Below are positions 16,500 through 25,384 of a stretch of 64,000 bases of DNA, piece by piece (the first letter of the stretch is position 1; the number at the start of each line of letters is the position of its first letter). The DNA is taken from contig PBOB01000061.1 in assembly GCA_002724185.1 (NCBI GenBank), forward strand, positions 1 to 64,000, read 5' to 3'. Below the pieces are notes generated by a model, which was given only the letters and a program-made list of their open reading frames with translations, searched no databases and was not told where the DNA came from. The translations under genes and the position numbers were made by a program. Source of the DNA: Acidiferrobacteraceae bacterium (GTDB lineage Bacteria; Pseudomonadota; Gammaproteobacteria; Arenicellales; UBA868).

Positions 16500-16528
16500 A
16501 TAATATCTAGGTTCTTGTCACATGTCAT
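16500..16528 (-). promoter_or_regulatory. Promoter of the orphan SAM-II leader
   Basis: Minus-strand -35 ATGACA (16528-16523), 17-bp spacer, -10 TATTAT (16505-16500). Each box is one base from consensus. The predicted start at about 16493 coincides with the aptamer P1 stem. Confidence 0.7.
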
Positions 16529-16813
16529 CAGTTATTTATGGTGATTAGGTGGTAGTGCATGCGCGTACACGTACACACACATTCTACTATGTAGTGTGTC
16601 ATATTTAGCCAGCCACTAGATGCTGTATGCCAGATAATATAAAGAAATTATTTTGAACGAGTCGGGCTTAATCAGGAGTATTTAAAATGTTCCATTAGTC
16701 TCCTGACCTTAAAGCAACTATGTGGTTTGCATAGTTGAGACACGTCTAAGCAATACTGTGTTAATTTCACTTTTGTTGAAGTAGCAGAACGCAATCTAGC
16801 AATTAATAATACC

Positions 16814-17353
16814 GTGAAAAAAGAACAGAAACTTGTAGTAACAATAGAGCGCTTAAGTATAGATAACTGGTACGTGTTCGAAGACTCAATTTATTCAATA
16901 GAAGAAGATAGCTATGAGGCGGAGCGACAGCATTCTAAGGAAATGATTAATAAAACAGTACGTAATACCGCTGGTGTTTCGGTAGTGGCGTTGATCGATA
17001 ACATAGCTGCCGGATTTTGTATTGGTGGTCCAATTTCAGATTTTACTCATCTCATTGGGCCATCTGCAGAAGTAGCAGATAGTTATAATGAGATCTTGTA
17101 TGCTGCAGATTTATGTGTTGCAGAGAAGCATAGAGGGCTAGGGGTTGCACGACAGCTTAAGGCCGCGCAAATTCGTTATGCAAAGCAGGAAGGCTATAGA
17201 TTATTAGCCGGTCGAAATAGACTCGGATTTGCAGATATTATGTGGCGCCTAAATCGATCATTAGGCGCTAGACCTGTCAGTGTGATTAACGATGCTTATA
17301 ACGACGATTTAAAACCCAATAGTACGATCTATTATCACATCAAGCTTCGTTAG
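16814..17353 (+). CDS. GNAT-family N-acetyltransferase
   Basis: 179 residues with one GNAT domain. The acetyl-CoA loop is R107-G-L-G110-V-A in CVAEKHRGLGVARQL, after the beta-4 strand YAADLCV. The substrate cannot be told. It starts with GTG or follows a weak site, and the upstream 690 bp has no other plus-strand gene. Likely a single-gene unit. No terminator is seen directly downstream. Confidence 0.82.
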   Translation: MKKEQKLVVTIERLSIDNWYVFEDSIYSIEEDSYEAERQHSKEMINKTVRNTAGVSVVALIDNIAAGFCIGGPISDFTHLIGPSAEVADSYNEILYAADLCVAEKHRGLGVARQLKAAQIRYAKQEGYRLLAGRNRLGFADIMWRLNRSLGARPVSVINDAYNDDLKPNSTIYYHIKLR

Positions 17354-17733
17354 TGTTAATTGTATTGCTATAGGAATTATAGATCACAAAAGACTCCAAC
17401 CTATTCTAGGAATCGCCACCAGGGCCATATTACAAATATCTTCATCAGCGGTAGCCTATTTCATTCAACGATACGTGATCTCCACAGAATATGCACAAGA
17501 ACTCAGCGGTAATTGCACAGGACCAGGATAGAGTTACGTGCACGCCTAGAGAGGATCCGGGCGTATGTGGGTGAATAGCTAACCGTGGAGTAAGTATGAC
17601 AATAATTACTGTTCAAATGCCTACATCCACCGCCGGTTATTGGCCATCTTTTATCCGGCAATTTAAAGTTGTAGTAGCGGTTCAAGATATTTCTTGTATT
17701 AAGGCCTTCGTATGGGAGAGGTTAGTGCGGTGA
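17354..17733. other. Gene-free spacer
   Basis: I see no supported gene here. A 60-codon minus-strand frame inside it has no ribosome site or protein-like pattern. Confidence 0.5.
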
Positions 17734-17804
17734 ACGGTGGCATCGATACGGTGAAAAAAGTCTCCCCTTTGTAGTATCTCCTTCTTTTTTCAGCGATCCA
17801 CCGT
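17734..17804. repeat. Long imperfect inverted repeat
   Basis: Left arm ACGGTGG-C-ATCG...GTGAAAAAAG and right arm CTTcTTTTTTCA-GCGAT-CCACCGT pair over about 25 bases with small bulges, around a ~25-nt centre. It lies in a gene-free spacer, so it could be a structured RNA, a decayed MITE-like element or a transcript end. Confidence 0.55.
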
Positions 17805-17889
17805 GTTATCTATCACATATAGTTATTTGGAATAGGTGATAGAGTTTTCAATACCCCCATCTCTGCGTTCCTATCACGAGTAGTTCAGT

Positions 17890-17898
17890 TGGTATAAT
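17890..17898 (+). promoter_or_regulatory. Extended -10 promoter element
   Basis: TGGTATAAT: a perfect TATAAT preceded by the TGn extension. It would start a transcript near 17905 that meets the palindrome at 17951-17974 about 50 nt later, with no ORF between. Confidence 0.45.
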
Positions 17899-17950
17899 AG
17901 CTTTTAGCCTAATTGAACCTAAACTTAGATGGCCTGATAGTCATGATAAC

Positions 17951-17974
17951 GAAACCCCGCCTAGGCGGGGTTTC
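17951..17974. terminator. Perfect 24-bp palindromic terminator
   Basis: GAAACCCCGCC followed by its exact reverse complement forms a GC-rich hairpin with short T runs on both strands. It is 78 bp beyond the stop of the minus-strand gene at 18052 and can also end a short plus-strand RNA. Confidence 0.75.
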
Positions 17975-18051
17975 AACACAGTTAATTATGCAGCACGAGA
18001 CGAACGTAGCGTTTATATTACAAAAGTTTATGACGCCTATTATTATATGCC

Positions 18052-18423
18052 TTAGTCAGACTTCTTGGATGCCGTTAGATACAAGATACCGAGGATGCCT
18101 GTAATAATAATATTTACATAGGCTGTTGCTCCACCAGCGGCGCCGGTCAAAATATGAAATCCAATTATCACGAACCACATAGCGTGGCCGAGTGCCCATA
18201 GTTTACCTAGTGCTGCAATTGCTTCTCCAGCAATATCCGGAGTTCTCCATAAAAGAATTGCTAAAAATAAGAATGTTACCCCAACAAATTGACCAAATGT
18301 CACAAGAGATTCAGTCGCCGTGAAGTTTGCCATTTCTACGAATGTTGTTGTTGCAAAGAGCAGCCCTAACCCATTTAAAAGTGAAATAACAGCATCAATA
18401 CGAAATACTGATTTAAGGTTCAT
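18052..18423 (-). CDS. Small four-helix membrane protein, unknown function
   Basis: 123 residues with about four membrane helices (roughly 10-28, 42-60, 75-93 and 98-115) and a basic tail. It is the same size and topology as the protein at 127-504, with a similar MNxKxxFxIxxxxxxxxGxG opening, so the two probably belong to one family. The name is unknown to me. It is transcribed toward the palindromic terminator at 17951-17974. Confidence 0.75.
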   Translation of the reverse strand: MNLKSVFRIDAVISLLNGLGLLFATTTFVEMANFTATESLVTFGQFVGVTFLFLAILLWRTPDIAGEAIAALGKLWALGHAMWFVIIGFHILTGAAGGATAYVNIIITGILGILYLTASKKSD

Positions 18424-18598
18424 ATTATTCCCGATCCTCTAGCAGTTAGTTGAAAATGAATTTTATCATGGGAGTCGCAATGCTTGCCAATGTAGCTGTC
18501 ATATAATATGTGTATCAAGTATTATGCTCTGAGCGGGTCTTATGCTGTTGTTCAACATAAAATCCAAATGTTTCGGACAACAAACTGAGTCTGTCGCT

Positions 18599-19381
18599 AT
18601 GGAAATCTTTAAAGACCGTCTAGCAATTACTAAGGATTGGTTGCCAAGATACACTGGTATGGAAATTGATCAATTTGGTGATTATGTTCTTTTAACAAAC
18701 TTTGGACAATATATTGCGCGATTTGCCGACATCTTTGGGTGTGATATACACGGGGAAACGCGTCCAATGCAAGCCGCGACTAATTCTGCAGGGTTAAGTA
18801 TAGTGAATTTTGGAATTGGCTCACCAAACGCTGCAATAATAATGGATCTTCTCACCGCCAGAGCGCCAGATGGTGTTCTTTTTCTGGGAAAGTGTGGCGG
18901 CCTTAAGAACTCAAGTGAAATTGGCCATTTTATCTTGCCTATCGCTGCGATTCGCGGTGAAGGTACGAGTAATGACTATTATCCTCCAGAAATACCGGCC
19001 CTCCCTTCTTTTAAGTTGCATAAGTTTGTGTCACAAAAAGTGTTAGAAGAGCAGCACGAGTACAGAACGGGGGTGGTTTATACAACCAATAGGAGAATCT
19101 GGGAGCATGATAATGAGTTCAGGAACAGGTTAAGGGATACTACATCTATCGGTATCGATATGGAGACAGCGACTATTTTCATAGTAGGGCATTACAATCA
19201 GATTGCTCGAGGCGCGTTGTTGTTGGTCTCTGATACTCCGATTGCTCCGGATGGAATAAAGACGGAAGAATCAGATCGATCGGTTACTAAAAACTGGCTA
19301 GAGACACACCTCACGATCGGCATCAAGGCGATGACAGAAATTGGGAAGTCAGGTGAGAAAATACGACATTATCAGTATTAG
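18599..19381 (+). CDS. amn: AMP nucleosidase (short form)
   Basis: Phosphorylase-type fold that hydrolyses AMP to adenine and ribose 5-phosphate. It shows WLPRYTGMEIDQFGDYVLLTNF at the start, FLGKCGGLK, GIDMETATIF (purine/active-site region) and SDTPIAPDGIKT near the end. The E. coli enzyme has about 480 residues; this one lacks the N-terminal regulatory domain, as in the short forms of other phyla. The frame is open from 18542, but homology starts near the ATG at 18599. Confidence 0.88.
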   Translation: MEIFKDRLAITKDWLPRYTGMEIDQFGDYVLLTNFGQYIARFADIFGCDIHGETRPMQAATNSAGLSIVNFGIGSPNAAIIMDLLTARAPDGVLFLGKCGGLKNSSEIGHFILPIAAIRGEGTSNDYYPPEIPALPSFKLHKFVSQKVLEEQHEYRTGVVYTTNRRIWEHDNEFRNRLRDTTSIGIDMETATIFIVGHYNQIARGALLLVSDTPIAPDGIKTEESDRSVTKNWLETHLTIGIKAMTEIGKSGEKIRHYQY

Positions 19382-19451
19382 TTAGAGCTACGAACTGTAG
19401 GGTGACTGAGGCCTAGTCAATGTAGCCTCCTTGCTAGGTGGGGGTACGCTT

Positions 19452-20084
19452 TCATTTCATTATATCGCCCATAGACCAAAGAAAAATACCAAGCACTGCA
19501 ATCAACATCAACAGTGAAAAACCTACATTCAAGCAACGAGCCCAGATCGGACTTGAAAGGATACGCTTCAACTGTTTGCCTAAGAATAACCACAGCGTAT
19601 TAGTGATCGCTAGAATTACCAGAGACAGAACTACTTCAATCACTGCAGAAAAAGCAGGAGACCTTGGCGATAATTCATATGCTGCGAGTGGCGCGGCGAA
19701 TGATACGTAAGCTTTGGGATTAGCCACATTAATCAGGAAGCCGGCGATAAAACCCGGAGCCTTATGATACTTTTTCCCAGTAGCTACCGAAGATGCGGTT
19801 CCAATTCGATAAGCAATGTAGAGCATAACAACAGTAGAAATCCCCAATAGCATAATAGCTGCGTAGGGGATCGTAAGCATCGCGGCAAGCAGTCCACCGG
19901 CCACTATGATGCTGACCAAGGTTGCGCTACAGATGGTGCCAAATAGATACGGGCGACAATTCTGAAACGAAAATGCTGCACCCATTCCGGCAAGACTTAT
20001 AGTAGCTGGTCCAGGACTGGCGATTAATGCTATGGCAGCTGCCATAAAAACCAACGTTTCATGGGAAAAGAAGTCAAAATTCAT
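19452..20084 (-). CDS. LysE/RhtB-family amino-acid exporter
   Basis: 210-residue inner-membrane protein with about six helices. The family signature SPGPATISLAGMGAAFS lies at residues 24-40 and the second motif NPKAYVSFAAPL at about 123-134. Members export lysine, homoserine, threonine or related amino acids. It converges on the AMP nucleosidase gene. Confidence 0.9.
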   Translation of the reverse strand: MNFDFFSHETLVFMAAAIALIASPGPATISLAGMGAAFSFQNCRPYLFGTICSATLVSIIVAGGLLAAMLTIPYAAIMLLGISTVVMLYIAYRIGTASSVATGKKYHKAPGFIAGFLINVANPKAYVSFAAPLAAYELSPRSPAFSAVIEVVLSLVILAITNTLWLFLGKQLKRILSSPIWARCLNVGFSLLMLIAVLGIFLWSMGDIMK

Positions 20085-20331
20085 TGCTAGTTTCGCGATT
20101 CATGGACTGAAATTCCAAGGCTACATGTAAATGATTAATGATAGGTTTGCTGTCTCTTTAGGGGGTGCGAAGGGCGTCCAAAAATGTTATATCAGTGGTC
20201 TGTGAGCTCAGTAAAGGGCAATCAGCCAGGAGTTAGATAGTTCGAATCTTGGGTTGTGTAGGGTTTATGCAAATTAAACAGGAATTTTGGCATGACGTTA
20301 GAGCTCATTGTAAACCAACAATTAAATTATT

Positions 20332-21099
20332 ATGGTCCTTGAAAAACAGAAAAAGTTTCGCAAAAACTACCGATCCAGCTTAGTTGGTTGGTATAGTGGC
20401 TACATTCATCTACTGATTATCTATAGCATTGGATTTGGTCTAATTTATTTCTTTGCCAGTCATTTACAAAGTATACGCTGGTGGGAGTGGTTGACGGTTC
20501 CAATTGTTTTTGTCTCGTGTAATTTATTTGAATGGTATTTGCATCGTTATGTTATGCATCGGCCAGTAAATATTCCAGGACTGAAAGCTATATATGACAG
20601 GCATACTCTAAATCATCATCAGTTTTTTACCGACAGTGAGATGCGTTTTCTTAATCATAGAGATTGGCGAGTAACAGTTTTTCCTACTTACGCCTTAGTT
20701 GTTTTCACGCTGATTTCAATTCCACCAGCTTTGATAGTCGGATTGATGGTCGCATCTAATGTTGGCTGGCTGTTCATTTCTACTACAGTTAGTATGTATC
20801 TCGTCTATGAATTCATGCATTTTTGTTGCCACGTTAATGAAAATGTCTTTGTAGCCAATTGCCCCTTTGTGAATACATTGAGACGACATCATACCGCCCA
20901 TCACAATCAATCAATGATGATGGATAGGAATATGAATCTTACGTTTCCTATTGCAGACTGGCTATTTGGGACTTCAGACCTAGATTGTGGTCTACTTCGT
21001 CATCTTTTTAATGGGTACAGTAGTAAATTTGTGCGTAACGATCTCCCTGTAATGCCGAAAACACCAGTTCAGGCAACTTCTGCTTCCGAGATTCTTTAA
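20332..21099 (+). CDS. Fatty acid hydroxylase / sterol desaturase superfamily membrane protein
   Basis: 255 residues with four or so helices and the eight-histidine di-iron pattern of the superfamily: HRYVMH, DRHTLNHHQFF and RRHHTAHHN. Such enzymes hydroxylate or desaturate lipids in the membrane using O2. It is followed 13 bp later by a tiny membrane protein and then by a Rieske oxygenase, so the three may act together. Confidence 0.85.
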   Translation: MVLEKQKKFRKNYRSSLVGWYSGYIHLLIIYSIGFGLIYFFASHLQSIRWWEWLTVPIVFVSCNLFEWYLHRYVMHRPVNIPGLKAIYDRHTLNHHQFFTDSEMRFLNHRDWRVTVFPTYALVVFTLISIPPALIVGLMVASNVGWLFISTTVSMYLVYEFMHFCCHVNENVFVANCPFVNTLRRHHTAHHNQSMMMDRNMNLTFPIADWLFGTSDLDCGLLRHLFNGYSSKFVRNDLPVMPKTPVQATSASEIL

Positions 21100-21112
21100 T
21101 TGGGATTAGTCG

Positions 21113-21295
21113 ATGCCGAAAAACATCAAGATTGTAGTTTCGATAATCACAATTTTAGTTGCTCTAATTACGTATTATGTCGAGCATTATTTAGGTAATG
21201 AATTTATGAAGTGGTTCGTTCTTAGTCTGGGTATATTTATGGCGTTATCCCTGTGGTTGTTTCCAGAGCCCAAAAAATTAAAATCACTTGATTGA
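21113..21295 (+). CDS. Small two-helix membrane protein
   Basis: 60 residues with two hydrophobic helices (about 5-24 and 33-50) and a short charged tail. It is close behind the hydroxylase-type gene on the same strand. Unknown function; a small partner of the neighbouring enzyme is possible but only inferred. Confidence 0.6.
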   Translation: MPKNIKIVVSIITILVALITYYVEHYLGNEFMKWFVLSLGIFMALSLWLFPEPKKLKSLD

Positions 21296-21328
21296 TGTCT
21301 CACGAGTAAGGTTTTAGGAAATTACGAG

Positions 21329-22432
21329 ATGAAGGGCCTTGCGAACCGATATTATGATAATAAAGAAGATTTTCTAGTCGAGCGAGCAAAAATCTTTGCG
21401 CCGATGTGGGTATGTATTGGATTCGCAAGTGATGCGCCACTTCCTGGGTACGTTTATCGAGTCGAATTTATGGAGCTCCCGCTCATTATCGTTCGAGATT
21501 ACGATAACGCAGTACACGTTTTTCATAATGTATGCCGTCATCGTGGACATATACTAGTTACTGAATCGGGAGAGCTAGGCGCATCGTTGCGCTGCCCCTA
21601 CCATTCGTGGACTTACGCGCTTAATGGTTCTTTGATGAGAACACCTCACATAGGTGGTTTAGGTATACATGATTGCGAAGCATTTGAACGTAATGAGGCG
21701 GGACTGATATCAGTTGATTGTCGCGTGTGGAATGATCTGCTATTTATTAATCTAGACGGCTCAGCAGATTCTTTCGAGAAATTTATTCATCCATTGGAAG
21801 AGCGGTGGTCAAGATTATGGGGCACTTCCGGCAGTGACAAATTACGACGCCACGAAGATTTTCAGCCCATCTGCTTTGACATAGACGCTAACTGGAAGTT
21901 GGCTATTGAGAATTATCTTGAGGCATATCATCTGCCTACTGTGCATTCGGAACTCAATCGGGTGTCTCCTATGCAAGATCACGATATACAAGTTGCGGAA
22001 CAGTTTGCGGGTCAAGTTTCCCACTGTTATCAACTAGGAGCGGAGAGTGAGAACCGCCTCCCTATTTTTCCAGATTGGCCATCGCCATTGCTAACAGAAG
22101 CAGATTATCCTGCTCTTTTCCCTAATACACTGCTCGGCTTGCAAGCAGACCATCTTTTCGTGATGGTGGTTATTCCCATTCACTTTAATCAAATACGGGA
22201 AGAGACTCGCCTTTACTTTGTCGGTGATGAATCCTTAACACTAGAATACGAAACGTTGAGACAGGAGCAAGCCGTCTTTTGGAGGCATGTTTTCGAGGAA
22301 GATGTAAGTGTTGTTACAGGTATGCAAAAAGGTAGAGCATCATCAGGGTTTGATGGAGGTATTCTGTCGCCGGTTCAAGACCGCGCGACCCAAGCGTTTC
22401 ATGAGTGGGTGAGTATCCGTCTTGGTATCTAG
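21329..22432 (+). CDS. Rieske-type non-heme iron oxygenase, alpha subunit
   Basis: 367 residues. The Rieske [2Fe-2S] site is C69-x-H71 ... C89-x2-H92 (VCRHRGH, CPYHSW). The catalytic iron site is in NYLEAYHLPTVH, with His201 and His206. The layout matches mononuclear ring-hydroxylating and amine-demethylating oxygenases (choline/carnitine/betaine type). A reductase is not encoded nearby. The 33-bp gap to the small membrane gene suggests co-transcription with the 20332 gene. Confidence 0.9.
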   Translation: MKGLANRYYDNKEDFLVERAKIFAPMWVCIGFASDAPLPGYVYRVEFMELPLIIVRDYDNAVHVFHNVCRHRGHILVTESGELGASLRCPYHSWTYALNGSLMRTPHIGGLGIHDCEAFERNEAGLISVDCRVWNDLLFINLDGSADSFEKFIHPLEERWSRLWGTSGSDKLRRHEDFQPICFDIDANWKLAIENYLEAYHLPTVHSELNRVSPMQDHDIQVAEQFAGQVSHCYQLGAESENRLPIFPDWPSPLLTEADYPALFPNTLLGLQADHLFVMVVIPIHFNQIREETRLYFVGDESLTLEYETLRQEQAVFWRHVFEEDVSVVTGMQKGRASSGFDGGILSPVQDRATQAFHEWVSIRLGI

Positions 22433-22499
22433 ATCCGTGTAAACATAGTCATCTACTCTATAGAATGTATTAGGTCGGACACGAATTGGAGAAATAATT

Positions 22500-22733
22500 A
22501 TGGCGCTGAATAAAATTACTGCAGCAGTTCAGGCTGCTAAGGCGATTAAGAGTATGTTGCCAGAGAGTTTTTATGAAGATATGAAAAAATATGTTGAAAC
22601 TCAAGTGCAGTCTGTTATTGGAAGGATGAATCTAGTGACTAGAGAGGAATTTGAGCTGCAGAAAGATGAATTGCAACAATTGCGTGAGCAAATCGAGACG
22701 CTAGAGAAATCAAAAATGAAGCCTTATCAGTGA
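22500..22733 (+). CDS. ubiK: Ubiquinone biosynthesis accessory factor UbiK
   Basis: 77-residue protein of the BMFP/YqiC family: a short amphipathic N-terminal part followed by a coiled coil (about residues 40-70, LVTREEFELQKDELQQLREQIETLE). UbiK forms trimers that help the aerobic ubiquinone hydroxylases. The family and length fit well. It starts at ATG with GGAGAAA upstream. Confidence 0.9.
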   Translation: MALNKITAAVQAAKAIKSMLPESFYEDMKKYVETQVQSVIGRMNLVTREEFELQKDELQQLREQIETLEKSKMKPYQ

Positions 22734-22750
22734 TGTACTAGCGCCAGTAT

Positions 22751-23221
22751 TTATTCGGGGTTTTGTGGCAGGCCTTGATGATCAATAGGCCGCTCTCCAG
22801 GAGCATCCCAGAGAAAGCGACGTTCATTTTGTTTGATGTCAAGATCATTGATGCTCGCTTCTCTTCTTTGCATGAGGCCATTGCCCGAAAATTCCCACAA
22901 TTCATTTCCATAGGATCGATGCCATAACCCTTGCACATCATGCCATTCATATTGGAAGCGAACTGCGATGCGGTTATCTAAATACGCCCACAATTCCTTG
23001 ATCAGACGATAGTCAAGTTCTTTCCTCCATTTTCTGGCGAGAAATTCGACAATAGCTTCCCGTCCCTGAAAATGTTCAGAACGATTTCTCCACACACTAT
23101 CTTCGGTATAAGCTAGGGAAACTTTTTCGGGATTACGAGTGTTCCATGCGTTTTCAGCCATCCGCACTTTGAGCAATGCGGTTTCTTTATCGAATGGTGG
23201 TTTAATGTCGGTTGGTTTCAT
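22751..23221 (-). CDS. DUF1348 protein (NTF2-like fold)
   Basis: 156 residues with the DUF1348 hallmarks: [40 protein letters not shown] and the [15 protein letters not shown] end. The NTF2-like fold makes a cone-shaped pocket, but the family has no assigned reaction. The stop is 17 bp from the convergent ubiK stop. Confidence 0.85.
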   Translation of the reverse strand: MKPTDIKPPFDKETALLKVRMAENAWNTRNPEKVSLAYTEDSVWRNRSEHFQGREAIVEFLARKWRKELDYRLIKELWAYLDNRIAVRFQYEWHDVQGLWHRSYGNELWEFSGNGLMQRREASINDLDIKQNERRFLWDAPGERPIDHQGLPQNPE

Positions 23222-23400
23222 TTATTTGACCATGGCTTGGGCTAATAATGGGAAAATACCATAGTAATTATTAGTAGTTTCGCTAGCAAAGATCACAATG
23301 ATAGACGCGATGATTGCTACTTTACAAGATTTTATTATCAGGCATGCATCCATTGTTGTGATTAAGTGGGGGCTTTATGATCTCTAACTTCTAATTGGAT

Positions 23401-23733
23401 CTAAGTTTTTTCAGAATGATTTGCGAGGATCTCTCCAATTAAAAATACGTGGTCGTCTAGCATCTTCTCGACACCACTTCTTAACTCTGCTTGGAATTGC
23501 GGTTCGTAGAACACTTCTTTAAAAAGGTCCATATTGGGCCATTCAGCAGTTGTCATAAACCGATAACGTGGTTTAGTTTTTTCTGGCCAAGCGAGATTAT
23601 TGAGAGAAAAATCTGTGTGTACTACTCCCGACATTGAGCTATTAGCCTTCTGATGATCGGTTAGTCGCCACTCTAAAAACTCATCCTCATCAACTTCAGG
23701 TTTCAGGTTATACAAAACAGTTAGTCGTATCAT
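23401..23733 (-). CDS. EthD-like dimeric alpha/beta-barrel protein
   Basis: 110 residues with the small ferredoxin-like fold of EthD and related proteins (IRLTVLYNLKPEVDEDEFLEWRLTDHQKAN opening). No catalytic residues can be assigned. It is one of eight such small proteins between 23 and 41 kb. Confidence 0.7.
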   Translation of the reverse strand: MIRLTVLYNLKPEVDEDEFLEWRLTDHQKANSSMSGVVHTDFSLNNLAWPEKTKPRYRFMTTAEWPNMDLFKEVFYEPQFQAELRSGVEKMLDDHVFLIGEILANHSEKT

Positions 23734-23879
23734 TTGGAGAGCTCCCTAAAATTGTTCTTAATTGTATAATTCTATGCCAACTAGAAATATGATACCTTTA
23801 TACATTATCTCTTCGCACATAACTTTTTATTAATCCTGTAGATGGTTGAATATCCCGATTGAGGTTTACTAATAACTAT

Positions 23880-24902
23880 ATGGTAAGAATAGTAAGATTT
23901 CATCGAACGGGCGGTCCTGATGTTTTGCAAATAGATGAGTGTCCATCGCCCACGCCAGGACCCAATGAAGTTGTAATAAAAATTAGAGCATTTGGAATTA
24001 ATCGTGCAGAATGCATGCTGAGGAATGGTTCCTACGTTGTACAGCCAACTATGCCTTGTCGTATCGGATTTGAAGGAACTGGTACTATTGAAGCTACTGG
24101 GGAAAATGTCACTATGCATGCTGTTGGTGATAATGTGTCAATTATTCCATTCGCTGTTGCCGACCCGCACGGCTATTGGCTGCCTGTATTGGAAGGTCAT
24201 GGTTGCTATGGAGAGCTGACTACCGTTCCCGAGACTGCGGTTATTAAGATTCCAGATGCTATTTCACCAGTCATCAATGCTGCGGCGTGGCATCAATATC
24301 TTACGGCCTGGGGCGGTCTTGTGGACTTTGGTCGCGTTACTTCTGAAGATATTGTTTTGGTTACAGCATCGAGTAGTAGTGCAGCAATAGGTGGTATACA
24401 TTTGTGTAAAGATAAGGGAGCCATGGTAATTGCTGCTACAAGATCCCAAGAGAAGTTAGATAAGATCCAGTCTACTGGTGCAGATCATGTTCTTCTAATA
24501 AATGACGTCCATTTTGAACAAGAGGTCGATGAGATTACAAGAGGTAAAGGTGCAACTCTAATTTATGATCCAGTTGCAGGTAACTTAACTCGTACCTTAA
24601 TTAGTGTTGCTGCTCCTGAGGCAAAAATAATTTGCTATGGAAACCTCGATCAAGATGACAGCTGTCTTTATGCCCACGATGCACTATCAAAAAGAATTAC
24701 AATTAACTATTATAGCTGGGGCGATATAGCGCGGCGACCCAATCGATTACGAGAGGCGCATAGTTATGTATATTCGCGCCTGAATAGCGGAGCCTTCTAT
24801 CCTATTATTGATACGGTATTTTATGGTCTCGAATCATGCGTGGAAGCACATAAGCGAATGGAAAGCAATGCCCACTTTGGAAAGATTGTGATTGAGTTAT
24901 AA
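23880..24902 (+). CDS. MDR-superfamily NAD(P)H:quinone reductase-like oxidoreductase
   Basis: 340 residues from ATG 23880 (MVRIVRFHRTGGPDVL), a better start than the upstream frame extension at 23859. The GroES-like N-terminal domain (INRAECMLRNG, PCRIGFEGTGTIEATG) is followed by a nucleotide-binding domain (VLVTASSSSAAIG). The structural-zinc cysteines are absent, as in quinone oxidoreductases. The substrate is unknown. Confidence 0.85.
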   Translation: MVRIVRFHRTGGPDVLQIDECPSPTPGPNEVVIKIRAFGINRAECMLRNGSYVVQPTMPCRIGFEGTGTIEATGENVTMHAVGDNVSIIPFAVADPHGYWLPVLEGHGCYGELTTVPETAVIKIPDAISPVINAAAWHQYLTAWGGLVDFGRVTSEDIVLVTASSSSAAIGGIHLCKDKGAMVIAATRSQEKLDKIQSTGADHVLLINDVHFEQEVDEITRGKGATLIYDPVAGNLTRTLISVAAPEAKIICYGNLDQDDSCLYAHDALSKRITINYYSWGDIARRPNRLREAHSYVYSRLNSGAFYPIIDTVFYGLESCVEAHKRMESNAHFGKIVIEL

Positions 24903-24958
24903 CGATTATAGATTAGCTGTTCGTGTAATTTTTAATGACTAATTTGGAGTAAATCGTA

Positions 24959-25297
24959 ATGATAAAAGTTGTATGGTTCCTAAAAAAAGCAAAACATCTT
25001 TCTATGGAAGAGTTTCGTGATTGGTGGATCAATGGGCATGCACCAGAGGTAGTAGATAAGCAAGGTGCGATGTTGCAACGTTATATAATCAACATTCGCC
25101 ATGAGAATGACAATTTTCCAGGCATGCCCGAAGCACCATTTGATTGGGATGGCATGGCTGAGGAATGGTTTAGTAGCGCAGAAGCAGCTTACGCAGCATT
25201 TTCTTTGCCATCAGCATTAGAAATGAGGGCGGATGTTTTGCAACATGTGGATAGCATATCAAGGTGCATCATGAATGAACATCACATCATCGAATGA
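24959..25297 (+). CDS. EthD-domain protein
   Basis: 112 residues with the EthD pattern (VVWFLKKAKHLSMEEFRDWWINGHAPEVV), a His in the conserved WxxxHAP segment, and an FSS..A-A-F region. It probably forms a dimeric barrel. It lies 57 bp after the quinone-reductase-like gene on the same strand and could serve the same pathway. Confidence 0.8.
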   Translation: MIKVVWFLKKAKHLSMEEFRDWWINGHAPEVVDKQGAMLQRYIINIRHENDNFPGMPEAPFDWDGMAEEWFSSAEAAYAAFSLPSALEMRADVLQHVDSISRCIMNEHHIIE

Positions 25298-25384
25298 TAT
25301 TGTTATTGATGCCTTTAGAGCGTAGCTATACTGATTAGAGTATTTGGAGCGAGTATAAAACAGCTTGGTAGTTATGAGTGGCGC

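Noticed and set aside
20196-20265. tRNA-like segment with a D-arm- and T-loop-like pattern (GAGCTCAGT ... GTTCGAATC)
   Set aside because: No anticodon stem or acceptor stem pairs can be made, so it is not listed as a gene.
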